Shown: positions 10,840 through 19,737, counted from the first letter of the stretch. The stretch is DNA of 64,000 nucleotides from Xanthobacter sp. NM-59 (GCF_021401125.1 NZ_JACBFQ010000001.1:558001-622000); one strand, 5' to 3'. The notes: a model not told the origin generated them from the letters alone. Program-made: numbers and translations.

Positions 10840-12012
10840 ATGCTGCCGAACAGTCCCGCCGGATTCGATTTCGACCTCGGCGAAACCGCCGACATGCTGC
10901 GCGACACCGTGCGCAATTTCTCGGATGCCGAGATTGCCCCCCGCGCCGCCGAGATCGACCGCACCAACCAGTTCCCGCGGGACCTGTGGCCCAAGCTCGG
11001 TGAGCTCGGCCTGCACGGCATCACGGTGGAAGAGGAGTATGGCGGCTCGGGCCTTGGCTATCTGGAGCATGTCATTGCGGTGGAGGAGATCTCCCGCGCC
11101 TCCGCCTCGGTGGGCCTGTCCTATGGCGCCCATTCCAACCTCTGCATCAACCAGATCCGCCGCAACGGCAGCGCCGAGCAGAAGGCGAAATATCTGCCCA
11201 AGCTCATCACCGGTGAGCATGTGGGCGCGCTCGCCATGTCGGAGCCCGGCGCCGGCTCGGACGTGGTGTCCATGCGCACCCGGGCCGAGAAGAAGGGCGA
11301 CCGCTACATTCTCAACGGCTCGAAGATGTGGATCACCAACGGCCCCATCGCTGAGACCCTGGTGGTCTACGCCAAGACCGACCCGGCCGCCGGCCCGCGT
11401 GGCATGACCGCCTTCATCGTCGAGAAGGGCTTCAAGGGCTTCTCCACCGCCCAGAAGCTGGACAAGCTGGGCATGCGCGGTTCCGACACCGGCGAACTGG
11501 TGTTCGAGGATTGCGAGGTGCCAGAGGAGAACGTGCTCGGCGCCGTGGGCAAGGGCGTCAATGTGCTCATGAGCGGCCTGGACTATGAGCGCGCGGTGCT
11601 GGCCGCCGGCCCCATCGGCATCATGCAGGCGTGCATGGACGTGGTGATGCCCTACGTCCACGAGCGCAAGCAGTTCGGCGCGCCCATCGGCACCTTCCAG
11701 CTGATGCAGGGCAAGATTGCAGACATGTATGTGACCATGAACGCCACCCGTGCCTACGTCTATGCGGTGGCCAAGGCCTGCGATCGTGGCGCCACCACCC
11801 GCGAGGACGCGGCCGGGGCCATTCTCTACGCCGCCGAGAAGGCGACCTGGATGGCGCTGGAGGCGATTCAGACGCTGGGCGGAAACGGGTATATCAACGA
11901 TTATCCCACCGGCCGCCTGCTGCGTGACGCCAAGCTGTATGAGATCGGCGCTGGAACCAGCGAAATCCGCCGCATGCTTATTGGCCGCCAGCTCTTTGAA
12001 AAGACAGCCTGA
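10840..12012 (+). CDS. ivd: Isovaleryl-CoA dehydrogenase
   Basis: FAD enzyme of leucine catabolism that oxidises isovaleryl-CoA to 3-methylcrotonyl-CoA. The 390-residue protein has the acyl-CoA dehydrogenase layout: [14 protein letters not shown] near 139, WITNGP, the IVD-type [20 protein letters not shown] with the Glu that serves as base in [14 protein letters not shown] and [15 protein letters not shown]. It is most like IVD, and other acyl-CoA dehydrogenases are less likely. ATG 10840 follows GGGAGGAAA. The usual companions (methylcrotonyl-CoA carboxylase, liuC/liuE) are not next to it. A probable palindromic operator lies upstream. Confidence 0.92.
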   Translation: MLPNSPAGFDFDLGETADMLRDTVRNFSDAEIAPRAAEIDRTNQFPRDLWPKLGELGLHGITVEEEYGGSGLGYLEHVIAVEEISRASASVGLSYGAHSNLCINQIRRNGSAEQKAKYLPKLITGEHVGALAMSEPGAGSDVVSMRTRAEKKGDRYILNGSKMWITNGPIAETLVVYAKTDPAAGPRGMTAFIVEKGFKGFSTAQKLDKLGMRGSDTGELVFEDCEVPEENVLGAVGKGVNVLMSGLDYERAVLAAGPIGIMQACMDVVMPYVHERKQFGAPIGTFQLMQGKIADMYVTMNATRAYVYAVAKACDRGATTREDAAGAILYAAEKATWMALEAIQTLGGNGYINDYPTGRLLRDAKLYEIGAGTSEIRRMLIGRQLFEKTA

Positions 12013-12177
12013 TCTGACCTCGCGCCAACACTGGTCGCCGTCACGCGGAAGCTGATGGCGAGCCCGTCGCCGTGCCTTGTCGCCGCCTTCGCCCTTCGCA
12101 GGGGCGAAGGGGTCGGCTATGCCTGAGGGTATTGGGCTGGAGTGTTTCCTGGCGGAAACGCTGAAAGGGGCGGGCGC

Positions 12178-12981
12178 ATGGATTCGTTCTTCACTGTGTC
12201 GAAGATGGCGTGGTTTGTGGCCGCGCCCTCCAATGCGCTGGTGATCCTTCTGGTTGTGGCGGTCCTGGCGCTGCTTCTCGGCCTGCGCCGCGCGGGCTGG
12301 GGCCTGCTGCTGGCGAGCGTTGCCGGGCTTTTGGTGTTCGGCTTCTCACCGGTGGCGAACCACATTCTCTCCCCGCTGGAGGAGCGTTTTCCGCAGTTCC
12401 ACGACGATGGAAAGCCCATTACCGGAATTCTGCTTTTGGGTGGCGCGGAATTGCCGGAGATCGGTCTCGCGCGCGGCCAGCCGGCATTTTCCGAGGCCGG
12501 TGAGCGGGTGCTGGCCTTTGCGGATCTGGCGCGGCGCTTTCCGCAGGCGCGGCTCGCCTTCATCGGTGGCAGCGGCGCCTTGATGCCGGAGGGGGAGGGG
12601 CGGGAAGCGGAGATGATGCGCCGCAGCCTTGGCGTTCTGGGCATCGACCCCGCCCGCGTGGAGTTTGAGGAGAAGTCCCGCAACACGGCTGAGAATGCCG
12701 CCTTCGCCAAGTCGCTGTTGAAGCCGCAGCCCGGCGAGCGGTGGCTGCTGGTAACCAGCGCATTCCACATGCCGCGCGCCATGGGGTGCTTTCGCGCGGT
12801 GGACTTTCCCGTGGAGGCCTATCCGGTGGATTTCCGCACCGTGGGGCCGAACGCGCTGAACGCGCCATTCTCCCGCGCCGCCAGCGGCCTTGATTTCACC
12901 GACGTGGGCGCCAAGGAGTGGGTGGGTCTTGTCGCATACTATCTCGGCGGCAAGACGCACACCCTGTTTCCCGGGCCTTAA
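12178..12981 (+). CDS. YdcF/DUF218 family membrane protein
   Basis: A 267-residue protein with two N-terminal membrane segments (about 19-37 and 41-60) followed by a DUF218 (YdcF/ElyC-like) domain. The motifs GILLLGGAELPEIG, EAGERVLAFADLARRFP, EEKSRNTAENAAF and LLVTSAFHMPRAMGCF are typical. Members act in envelope metabolism or bind SAM; ElyC affects lipid-carrier use in cell-wall synthesis, but the activity here is unknown. ATG 12178 has AAAGGGG upstream. It is convergent with the DUF3253 gene (22 bp between stops). The 165 bp before it contain no feature I recognise. Confidence 0.8.
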   Translation: MDSFFTVSKMAWFVAAPSNALVILLVVAVLALLLGLRRAGWGLLLASVAGLLVFGFSPVANHILSPLEERFPQFHDDGKPITGILLLGGAELPEIGLARGQPAFSEAGERVLAFADLARRFPQARLAFIGGSGALMPEGEGREAEMMRRSLGVLGIDPARVEFEEKSRNTAENAAFAKSLLKPQPGERWLLVTSAFHMPRAMGCFRAVDFPVEAYPVDFRTVGPNALNAPFSRAASGLDFTDVGAKEWVGLVAYYLGGKTHTLFPGP

Positions 12982-13003
12982 GCCGTCGCTTCCCGGCTCA
13001 AGC

Positions 13004-13312
13004 TCAATCGTTGCGGGGCAGGCCCAGGCGGTAGACGCCGCGCAGCTCCGCCGGATCGATCACCTTGCCCTTGCGATAGATGAGCAGGCGGCCCGCCAGC
13101 GCCAGCGCCACGGCGCTGCGCCGCACCTGGGGCAGGGCCCTTTGCCAGTGCTCGCCGGGGGCGATGGCAAGGGCCACATCGGCCGGCGCAAGGGTGCGAT
13201 CCGGGCCGCAACCGGCCGCCAGATCGAGGATGGTGCGCTCAACAGCCTCTGGGTCGAAACCCCGCGGAGCGCGGGATTCGTCGGATGTCGGGGGGGACGA
13301 GTCGCGAGTCAT
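13004..13312 (-). CDS. DUF3253 family protein
   Basis: A 102-residue soluble protein matching DUF3253 (winged-helix-like, unknown function). The pattern is VERTILDLAAGCGPDRTLAP, ADVALAIAPGEHWQRALPQV, RRSAVALALAGRLLIYRKGK and a final RGVYRLGL. ATG 13312 is preceded by AAGAGG; an in-frame ATG eight codons earlier would lie inside the T-run of the terminator described next, so the later start is preferred. A strong intrinsic terminator ends only about 16 nt upstream of the start, which suggests attenuation or a promoter packed very close to the gene. Confidence 0.75.
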   Translation of the reverse strand: MTRDSSPPTSDESRAPRGFDPEAVERTILDLAAGCGPDRTLAPADVALAIAPGEHWQRALPQVRRSAVALALAGRLLIYRKGKVIDPAELRGVYRLGLPRND

Positions 13313-13328
13313 GGCCTCTTGGTAGGGG

Positions 13329-13366
13329 AAAAACAAAAAAAAAGAAGGCCCCCGCTCGACGGGGCC
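13329..13366 (-). terminator. Intrinsic terminator abutting the DUF3253 start
   Basis: On the minus strand GGCCCC - 8 nt - GGGGCC is followed by TTC, nine Ts, G and five more Ts, a textbook intrinsic terminator. It points leftward and ends 16 nt before the DUF3253 ATG. There is no minus-strand protein gene to its right until 15.4 kb. It must end either an untranslated leader of DUF3253 (attenuator) or a small RNA from about 13.37-13.58 kb. Confidence 0.75.
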
Positions 13367-13587
13367 CCGCAGCTGCGCAGCGGCGAAAATGTCCGTTGAA
13401 ACATAATGTTACTCGCTGCGTCGCGGCATTGTGGCGATTTCGGGGTGATTGCGGTGGCATTGCGGCATGGCGAGAGGCGACGCGTCACCTCTTGTTTCAA
13501 GGTTGAGAAAATCCTAAAGCCCATGACATCGCGGTGACTTCTCCGGCTGGAGAGGGCACCGAAAACAGGGATCTCATCAGACCAATC
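13367..13587 (-). other. Gene-free stretch: possible leader or small RNA on the minus strand
   Basis: Together with the terminator to its left, this forms a gap of about 275 bases between DUF3253 and the next small reading frame. It is less GC-rich than its surroundings (CATAATG-, TTTCAA- and AAAATCC-containing stretches). On the minus strand it would be the body of any transcript ended by the terminator at 13329-13366. I cannot place a convincing promoter or match a known RNA family. Confidence 0.3.
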
Positions 13588-13713
13588 ATGCACCTGTCTG
13601 GAACTCGCTCCTGCTGGGGTACGGCGCGCGTGGCGCTGACCGCGTTTCTCTTGGGTGTTACCGTCGTCTATCTCTTCGGTGGGTTTGAGCCTGCCGTTGC
13701 GCTCGCGAACTGA
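13588..13713 (+). CDS. Possible small membrane protein (41 residues)
   Basis: ATG 13588 opens a 41-residue frame: MHLSGTRSCWGTARVALTAF, then a hydrophobic run LLGVTVVYLFGG and a short polar tail ending ALAN. One membrane segment of about 18 residues is likely. No convincing ribosome site is seen and I know no family for it. It could be a real small protein or chance; its position in a gene-poor stretch keeps it open. Confidence 0.3.
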   Translation: MHLSGTRSCWGTARVALTAFLLGVTVVYLFGGFEPAVALAN

Positions 13714-13899
13714 CGCGCGCTTTCCCGGCGACGGATCCCCGCGCCAGGGTACCGTAACGGTGCCCGGCGCATCTCATCCGTTTTGTTTTCTTGTCGCATC
13801 GGTGGTTCTTCCCGCGTTGCCCTGAAGCGACATGCGGGCCATGATGGAGACGCCTCCTGCCCTTGAGGCCAGAAGGAGGCGGAGCCGGAGGCCGACGCG

Positions 13900-14847
13900 A
13901 TGAACGCCCTCACCCTTGCCGCTGGTGGCGCCGGCTCCGTGCCGGGCTGGCTGGTGCTGGGGGCCGCCCTGGCGGTGGCGGTCGCGGTGTTCGTTTTGCT
14001 GCTGCGTTCCGACAGCCTGCGCGTGCCCGTACTGGTGTTGGGCCTGATCGGCCTGCTCGTCGTGGCCTATGCGCTCATTCTCCTTTACGAACGAAAGCTG
14101 GACGAACAGGCCCTGCAGGCCGAAGAGCAGGGCATTTCCGCGCGCGCGACCGCGCTTGACGGCGCTCTGGCGGCCAGCGGCCTGGCCTGCATCGATGCCC
14201 TGGCCGAGATGGCCGCGAGCTGCGAGGAGGTGGTGTTCGCCCGCCCGCAGAGTGTGGCGGCGGCCCGCGCCCTGGTGCGCGCGCGCCTGATGCTGCTGAA
14301 GGATGGCGAGGACCTGTTGCGGCGGGCGCCCTCGGCGGATCTGGCAGCCCTGCTGGAAACCTGGCGCCAGCCTTTGGCCCGCGACCCGTTCGGCCTTGTG
14401 GCCGTGGTGCTGCGAGAGGATTTCTCCTGCCCCGACGATCAGTGCATGCCAGCACGGATGCTCGGCGAGGGCTCGCAGGCCGCGGCCAATGTGAGCGGCC
14501 GCCGGTTCGAAACGCTTTACGCCGCTCATCAGGCGAAGTGGACCGCGCCCACGTCCGCCACACCGGTGGAAAGCATGCCCCGGACGACCCCGGCCGCCGA
14601 GCCGTCCCCGCCAGCGCGCGAAGCTCCATCGACACCGGAACCAGCCGCGCCACCGGTCGCGACCGAGAGTGTCGACGCGCCACATGCCGCCCCTGCGGAG
14701 CCCCCAGCGCCGACCGCAGCGGCGCCGCTTCCGCCCGCCCGGCCCGCGATTCCCTCCGTCACGCGCGTTCAGCCCGCCGTGCCACGGCCCACACCTCGGC
14801 CCGCGAATACCGCGCCTGAGCCCATCGTGCCCGATCCGCCCCAATGA
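13900..14847 (+). CDS. Membrane protein with proline/alanine-rich tail, unknown function
   Basis: A 315-residue protein I do not recognise. Two membrane segments (about 15-34 and 40-62) form an N-terminal hairpin. A helical region of about 140 residues follows (YERKLDEQALQAEEQG onward) with four cysteines, two of them in FSCPDDQCMPARML. From about residue 215 the sequence becomes a low-complexity tail of Pro, Ala, Thr and Glu ending PEPIVPDPPQ. Such tails often span the periplasm, but that is inference. ATG 13900 has GGAGGC sequences within 20 nt upstream. DUF1489 follows 58 bp later on the same strand. Confidence 0.6.
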   Translation: MNALTLAAGGAGSVPGWLVLGAALAVAVAVFVLLLRSDSLRVPVLVLGLIGLLVVAYALILLYERKLDEQALQAEEQGISARATALDGALAASGLACIDALAEMAASCEEVVFARPQSVAAARALVRARLMLLKDGEDLLRRAPSADLAALLETWRQPLARDPFGLVAVVLREDFSCPDDQCMPARMLGEGSQAAANVSGRRFETLYAAHQAKWTAPTSATPVESMPRTTPAAEPSPPAREAPSTPEPAAPPVATESVDAPHAAPAEPPAPTAAAPLPPARPAIPSVTRVQPAVPRPTPRPANTAPEPIVPDPPQ

Positions 14848-14905
14848 AGGGGCAGCCCTGCGCGTCGAGGCCCCGGAGCGGGCGGCGATGGGCTATAAGC
14901 GTGCC

Positions 14906-15346
14906 ATGCCTCTTCATCTCATCAAGCTGTGTGTTGGCGCCACGTCCATCGAGGACCTGCGAAACTGGATCGCCGACCGGCGGGCGGACGCCGCGCGCGC
15001 GGGCGTGCCCTTCGAGCAGGTGCACGTGACGCGCATGGTGCCCACGCGGGTCGACGAACTGCGGGATGGCGGCTCGCTCTATTGGGTCATTCGGGGCGAC
15101 GTGGCCGCCCGCCAGCGCCTGCTCGACGTGCGGCCGTTCATGGATGTGGACGGCGTGCGCCGCTGCGCGCTGGTGCTCGATGAGGAGGTCGTTCCGGTGC
15201 GCCCGCGGCCAGCCCGGCCGTTCCAGGGCTGGCGCTACCTGAAGGACAACGAGGCGCCACGGGACCTCGCCTCCGTGGATGGCGACGGCGCCATGGCCAT
15301 GCCGGAGGACATGCGGCGCGAGCTGCAGCAGCTCGGCCTGCTGTAG
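14906..15346 (+). CDS. DUF1489 family protein
   Basis: A 146-residue protein of the alphaproteobacterial DUF1489 family. It starts with the characteristic MPLHLIKLCVGATSIEDLRN and carries VTRMVPTRVDELRDGGSLYW, IRGDVAARQRL, RPFQGWRYL and a C-terminal MRRELQQLGLL. Function is unknown. I chose ATG 14906 because the family starts exactly here; an ATG six codons upstream is also in frame. It is convergent with the XRE-cupin gene. Confidence 0.85.
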   Translation: MPLHLIKLCVGATSIEDLRNWIADRRADAARAGVPFEQVHVTRMVPTRVDELRDGGSLYWVIRGDVAARQRLLDVRPFMDVDGVRRCALVLDEEVVPVRPRPARPFQGWRYLKDNEAPRDLASVDGDGAMAMPEDMRRELQQLGLL

Positions 15347-15421
15347 GGCGTGACCGAGCCAAGCGTCATCCGCCTTGCCGGAAGGCGTATGGCGCACTCA
15401 GGACCGCGCCCGTTCGCCGCC

Positions 15422-16036
15422 TCAGTCCAGAACGGCGGCCTTCAGCAGGCAGACCATGAAGGCGTGCGCCGGCACTGTCCCGCGATTGCGGATGATGTGG
15501 CGGCGGTCGCAGCGATACCGCACGGTCTCGCCCTCCTTCACGCTCTCCACCACCCCGCCCACATCCACTTCCAACGCCCCGGACATAACGGTGAGACATT
15601 CGATGGAACCGCGCTGGTGCCCATCGGAATCCAGCTCGCCTCCAGGTTCGGCGTGGAAATCGTAATATTGCAGCCACTCCACGGTCTTGATCCAGCCGAT
15701 GATGGAGAGCCGGCACAGCCCGTCCTCGGACAAGAGAATGGGGGTGTCCGCCCGCGTCAGCTTCTCGACGATGGGGGTCTCGTCCGAGGAGGCGAGCACC
15801 CGCTCCACCGACATGTCGAGCGCCTGTGAAAGGCGCCAGACCGTGGCCAGGGTGGGATTCGTTTCGTTGCGCTCAATCTGGCTGATGATGGACTTGGCCA
15901 CGCCGGACTGTTCCGCCAAATCGGAGAGCGAGAGATTGTAGGCCTTGCGCAGCCTCTGGATGGTCTTGCCCAGCTGGCCGGTAATCGCCTGCGCGCCCGA
16001 TTCGAGGGGGGAGGCCCCCCGCTCCTTCACTGCCAT
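15422..16036 (-). CDS. XRE-family regulator with C-terminal cupin domain
   Basis: A 204-residue transcription regulator. A helix-turn-helix of the Cro/C1 type occupies about residues 23-77 (KTIQRLRKAYNLSLSDLAEQ, SGVAKSIISQIERNETNPTL). A cupin-2 fold follows (about 115-185; SIECLTVMSGALEVDVGG, ESVKEGETVRYRCDRRH). Such proteins sense small molecules and often control amine, amino-acid or sulfur catabolism; the ligand is not evident. ATG 16036 has GAAAGGA 10 nt upstream; an ATG six codons earlier lacks one. A perfect palindrome (CGAACG-CA-CGTTCG) 20 bp upstream is a likely autoregulatory site. Confidence 0.85.
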   Translation of the reverse strand: MAVKERGASPLESGAQAITGQLGKTIQRLRKAYNLSLSDLAEQSGVAKSIISQIERNETNPTLATVWRLSQALDMSVERVLASSDETPIVEKLTRADTPILLSEDGLCRLSIIGWIKTVEWLQYYDFHAEPGGELDSDGHQRGSIECLTVMSGALEVDVGGVVESVKEGETVRYRCDRRHIIRNRGTVPAHAFMVCLLKAAVLD

Positions 16037-16055
16037 GGCGTGAAATCCTTTCATC

Positions 16056-16069
16056 CGAACGCACGTTCG
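16056..16069. promoter_or_regulatory. Palindrome upstream of the XRE-cupin gene
   Basis: CGAACG-CA-CGTTCG, a perfect 14-bp dyad, 19 bp upstream of the start codon. XRE-cupin regulators commonly bind short dyads in their own promoter. It lies in the 80-bp gap between thiD and the regulator, both on the minus strand. Confidence 0.45.
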
Positions 16070-16116
16070 CTGTTCCGGACGATACCGTGGATTCCGCGCC
16101 TGACAAAGAGGCCTGC

Positions 16117-16932
16117 TCAATCGGGCCAGAGGGCGAAGAAGTGGTGCACCGGACCATGGCCGGAGCCTATCTGCAGGCGGTCGGCCGCGGCGATGGCGCC
16201 AGTGATGTAGGTCTTCGCCGCCCCCACGGCTGCGGCAAGATCATCCCCCAGGGCCAGCCGCGCGGCGATGGCCGACGACAGGGTGCAGCCGGTGCCGTGG
16301 GTGTTTCGCGTGTGATGGCGCGGAGAGGTGAAGCGGGCCATGTGCGCGGCCGTCACCAGCAGATCCACGCTTTCCGCGCCGCTGGCATGGCCACCCTTCA
16401 TGAGCACCGCCTTCGCGCCCAGGGCCATCAGGCGCTCGGCCTGTTCGTGCATCTGCGCTTCGCTCTCGGCGGCAGCAGTGCCGAGCAGGGCCGCGGCTTC
16501 GGGCAGGTTGGGGGTGATGAGGTCGGCGCGGGGCAGAAGCTCCTGGATCAGGCTCTCAACCGCATCGTCCCCAAGCAGCTTCGCGCCCGACGCGGCGACC
16601 ATCACGGGATCCAGCACCACCGGGTGGGCATGATGACGATCGAGCCCGGCGGCCACGGCCCTGATGGTGCCGGGACGCGAGAGCATTCCGATCTTCACCG
16701 CCTTCACCGCAAGGTCGCTGAACACGGCATCCATCTGCGCGCCGATGAAATCGTCAGGCACATCATGAATGCCGGTGACGCCACGGGTGTTCTGCGCGGT
16801 GAGGGCGGTGATGACGCTGGCCCCGTAAACGCCGAGGGCCGAGAACGTCTTGAGATCCGCCTGGATGCCGGCCCCGCCGCTGGAATCGGACCCGGCAATG
16901 GTGAGGGCGATGGGCGGCGCGCGATGGGACAA
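16117..16932 (-). CDS. thiD: Hydroxymethylpyrimidine/phosphomethylpyrimidine kinase
   Basis: ThiD phosphorylates HMP and HMP-P to HMP-PP for thiamine synthesis. Family motifs are [20 protein letters not shown] at the N-terminus, [43 protein letters not shown] and the anion-hole block [18 protein letters not shown] start it at TTG 16932, giving 271 residues (family about 265-270), with GAGG 6-10 nt upstream. An ATG 33 codons earlier (17031) would add an extension with no family similarity and no ribosome site. No other thiamine genes adjoin it. Confidence 0.92.
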   Translation of the reverse strand: MSHRAPPIALTIAGSDSSGGAGIQADLKTFSALGVYGASVITALTAQNTRGVTGIHDVPDDFIGAQMDAVFSDLAVKAVKIGMLSRPGTIRAVAAGLDRHHAHPVVLDPVMVAASGAKLLGDDAVESLIQELLPRADLITPNLPEAAALLGTAAAESEAQMHEQAERLMALGAKAVLMKGGHASGAESVDLLVTAAHMARFTSPRHHTRNTHGTGCTLSSAIAARLALGDDLAAAVGAAKTYITGAIAAADRLQIGSGHGPVHHFFALWPD

Positions 16933-17263
16933 GGCAACCTCACAAAGCGGGATGAGCGGGACCAGCAGGCGCTGAAGCCGGCCTGGAGCGTTCCGGGGCG
17001 AAGGCGACAGGTTCGCATGCGGAAAACCCATCTGCGCAACAAGCTAGAGCATCGCGGCGATTCCGTGAAACGGGCAGATGGCTGGCGCATTCCGGGGGCG
17101 CAGCGAAACCGGGCATGATGCGGTCGCGGCCTCGGCGCCACCCTTGCGCCAGGCCCCGGTTTTGTCCACCTTGGCGCCTTCGGCGGGGCGGCGGCGCTGC
17201 CCGGCTAGAAGGAATGAGGGGCTCGCCTTCGGGCGGGCTCCGTGTTCTTGAGCGGAGTGCACC

Positions 17264-17500
17264 GTGATCCCGTTTTTTGTGCAGATCAAATGTCAGCTCG
17301 GCAAGTCCTATGAGGTGGCCGACGCCATTGCGGATGCCGAGATCGCATCCGAGATCTATTCCACGGCCGGAGACTTCGATCTCCTCGTCAAGTTCTACGT
17401 GGAGCCGGGCACCGATATCGGGCAGTTCGTGAACCAGAAGGTGCAGGTCATTCCCGGGATCAAGGACACATACACCATCATCACCTACAAGGCTTTTTGA
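17264..17500 (+). CDS. Stand-alone RAM (Lrp/AsnC ligand-binding) domain protein
   Basis: A 78-residue protein consisting only of the RAM/ACT-like domain of the Lrp/AsnC family: FFVQIKCQLGKSYEVADAIA, EIYSTAGDFDLLVKFYV, IGQFVNQKVQVIPGIKDTYT. No DNA-binding domain is present or encoded next door. Single-domain versions are known to bind amino acids and to assemble as rings, and may modify full-length Lrp proteins. The start is GTG 17264. A strong hairpin follows the stop. Confidence 0.88.
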   Translation: MIPFFVQIKCQLGKSYEVADAIADAEIASEIYSTAGDFDLLVKFYVEPGTDIGQFVNQKVQVIPGIKDTYTIITYKAF

Positions 17501-17511
17501 GGGGCCAGGGC

Positions 17512-17540
17512 GCCGGCTGCAACCACGGCCTGCAGCCGGC
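17512..17540 (+). terminator. Hairpin terminator after the RAM-domain gene
   Basis: GCCGGCTGCA / TGCAGCCGGC makes a perfect 10-bp stem with a 9-nt loop, 11 nt after the stop codon and followed by ATTTG. The T-run is short, so termination may need Rho. Confidence 0.6.
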
Positions 17541-17623
17541 ATTTGCGGCATCTGTTTGGCTGGTCTAATCATCTCTGCGGCGGTACGCGTCCCGAAGGGG
17601 GCGCGCACGATCAGGGGGCGATG

Positions 17624-19702
17624 ATGAGTCTGGCCTACAGGCCCGACATCGATGGGTTGCGGGCCATCGCTGTCGGGAGCGTCGTGTTGTTCCATGGAGG
17701 CTTTTCGCCGTTCCGCGGCGGCTTCGTGGGCGTCGATGTTTTCTTCGTCATCTCCGGTTTTCTGATCACGTCGATCATGGTGGGCGACATTGAGCGTGGT
17801 CGCTTTTCCCTCATCGACTTTTATGACCGCCGCATCCGCAGAATCCTGCCGGCGCTCTTTGTTGTGCTGCTCGCCACGGTGGTGCTTTCGGTCTTCATCC
17901 TGCTGCCGAAGCAGATGAGCGACCTGGGCGAGTCGCTCATTCCGTCGGTTCTCTTCTTCGCCAATGTTTATTTCATGCACCAGCAGTCCTACTTTGCGCC
18001 TGCTGCTGAAGCCCTGCCGCTGCTGCATCTTTGGTCGCTGGCGGTGGAAGAGCAATTCTACATCATCTTTCCGCTCGTGCTGTTCGCCCTGATGCGCATC
18101 GGCGGTCGACGCCTGGCGGTTGGTGGGCTGCTCCTTGTCGCCCTCGGCTCTCTGGTGCTCGCCCAGATGGAGCTGCAGGAGGCGCCGCGCCGCGCCTTTT
18201 TCCTGCTGTCATCGCGGGCCTGGGAGCTGCTTGCGGGCTCGCTCCTGGCGCTGGCGCCGCTGCCGGCCCTGCGGACCCGGATCGCAATGGGCCTGGGGCT
18301 CGTCGGGCTGGCGGCGCTGCTGCTGCCGATCTTCGCCTACACCCGCGACACGCCCTTTCCCGGCGTGGCCGCGCTGCCGCCGGTTCTCGGCGCGGTGCTG
18401 CTCATCTATTCCGGCCGTCATGCTCCTGCTGGGCCGGTCGCACGGCTGTTGAGCCATTCGGGCATGGTTTATGTCGGGCGGATTTCCTATTCGCTGTATC
18501 TTTGGCATTGGCCGCTGCTGGCGCTGGCCTATGCCTATCGGGACCGTCGGCCGACAGCGATCCTGGCGCTTGTCCTCATCTCAGCGGCTGTGGTCCTGGC
18601 CGCCCTGTCATTGCGTTACGTGGAAATGCCCGCCCGCCGGGCCAACTGGTTCAAGGGGCTGCGCGTCGCCCACTTCGGGGCGGCCGCCGTCGGTATCCTG
18701 CTCTTCATTGGCTGCGCGCAGTTCCTGACCAACAGGGAAGGGTTCCTCTGGCCCATTTCCCCCTTGGGCAAAATTGCCGACGCCGCCATGCGCGTGTCCA
18801 TGTTCAAGGACGTCTGCGTTCCAAGCGCTGACTTCGGAACGGGGTCGGATGGGTGCACGATCTCGCCCCCGGGGGCGGAGGGCACCTATGACGTACTCGT
18901 GTGGGGAGATTCCCACGCTTCCGCCAGCTTCTCCGGCTTCTCCGCTCTCCTGGCGCGCGAAGGCGTTGGTACGCGGCTGCTGGCGCTGCGCGGGTGCCCG
19001 CCCCTGATCGGCATCTCGACCCCGCGCGAGACCAAATGGGGCACCGACTGCGCGATCTTCAACACGGCGGTGATCGAAGAGATCGAGAAACACCCACCGA
19101 AGCTCGTGGTGCTGGTGGGCCGCTGGGCGCTGTGGACGACCTATGCCGCGCCGACCCTGGCCTTGACCATGCCGGACCTGCCGGAAGCCCGCCTGCCGAC
19201 GGGCGACGGCAGCCGCGCCGCGTTCCCCGTGGCGTTGCGGCGCACGGTGGAGGCGATCCGCAGGGCGGGTTCCAATGTGCTCCTGGTGGCGCAGGCGCCG
19301 GAATTCCCCATCGGTCCGGCGGCCTGCACCGTGCGTGCCGAGCATTTCGGGGGCGACTCCTCCCATTGCCTGGTGGAAGGGCTTGATGTGGTGACGAGGA
19401 TCAGCGGCGCCAACACCGCGGAGCTGCAGAAGGTGGCGCGGGAGGTGCCGGGCACCGAGGTGGTGGAGCTGGCCGGCCTGTTCTGCGATGAAAAGAGCTG
19501 TCACGCCGCCGATGACGCGCATTTCTTCTTCAGCGACAGCAACCACCTGTCCCGCAGCGGGGCCGGCCGCATCATGCAGAGCCCCATCATTCGCGAGACC
19601 ATCCTGGCCTTGCTGGGCCGGGACGCCCGCGTGGCGCCGGCGACAGACCCGGCGCCGGAACAGGAAAAGGCGGCTTCGGCCGTGAGAGGTGCCGAGAATT
19701 GA
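17624..19702 (+). CDS. OafA/YrhL-type acyltransferase with SGNH domain
   Basis: A 692-residue membrane acyltransferase that probably O-acylates a surface polysaccharide or lipid. The acyltransferase-3 domain starts at once (YRPDIDGLRAIAVGSVVLFH, GGFVGVDVFFVISGFLITS, RRIRRILPALF, HLWSLAVEEQFYIIFP) and spans about ten membrane segments to about residue 375. The C-terminal part is a periplasmic SGNH hydrolase-like domain: VLVWGDSHASASF (Ser block) and FSDSNHLSRSGA (Asp/His block). This is the OafA architecture, in which the SGNH domain completes transfer. ATG 17624 is favoured over 17621 by spacing from AGGGGG. It stands alone; a hairpin follows the stop. Confidence 0.9.
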   Translation: MSLAYRPDIDGLRAIAVGSVVLFHGGFSPFRGGFVGVDVFFVISGFLITSIMVGDIERGRFSLIDFYDRRIRRILPALFVVLLATVVLSVFILLPKQMSDLGESLIPSVLFFANVYFMHQQSYFAPAAEALPLLHLWSLAVEEQFYIIFPLVLFALMRIGGRRLAVGGLLLVALGSLVLAQMELQEAPRRAFFLLSSRAWELLAGSLLALAPLPALRTRIAMGLGLVGLAALLLPIFAYTRDTPFPGVAALPPVLGAVLLIYSGRHAPAGPVARLLSHSGMVYVGRISYSLYLWHWPLLALAYAYRDRRPTAILALVLISAAVVLAALSLRYVEMPARRANWFKGLRVAHFGAAAVGILLFIGCAQFLTNREGFLWPISPLGKIADAAMRVSMFKDVCVPSADFGTGSDGCTISPPGAEGTYDVLVWGDSHASASFSGFSALLAREGVGTRLLALRGCPPLIGISTPRETKWGTDCAIFNTAVIEEIEKHPPKLVVLVGRWALWTTYAAPTLALTMPDLPEARLPTGDGSRAAFPVALRRTVEAIRRAGSNVLLVAQAPEFPIGPAACTVRAEHFGGDSSHCLVEGLDVVTRISGANTAELQKVAREVPGTEVVELAGLFCDEKSCHAADDAHFFFSDSNHLSRSGAGRIMQSPIIRETILALLGRDARVAPATDPAPEQEKAASAVRGAEN

Positions 19703-19704
19703 GC

Positions 19705-19737
19705 CCTTTCCGCCGGCGCGTTGCGCCGGCGGAAAGG
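19705..19737. terminator. Hairpin between convergent acyltransferase and SCP2 genes
   Basis: CCTTTCCGCCGGCGC and GCGCCGGCGGAAAGG form a perfect 15-bp stem around a 3-nt loop, immediately after the acyltransferase stop. There is no T-run on either strand. Position between convergent genes suggests shared termination. Confidence 0.6.
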
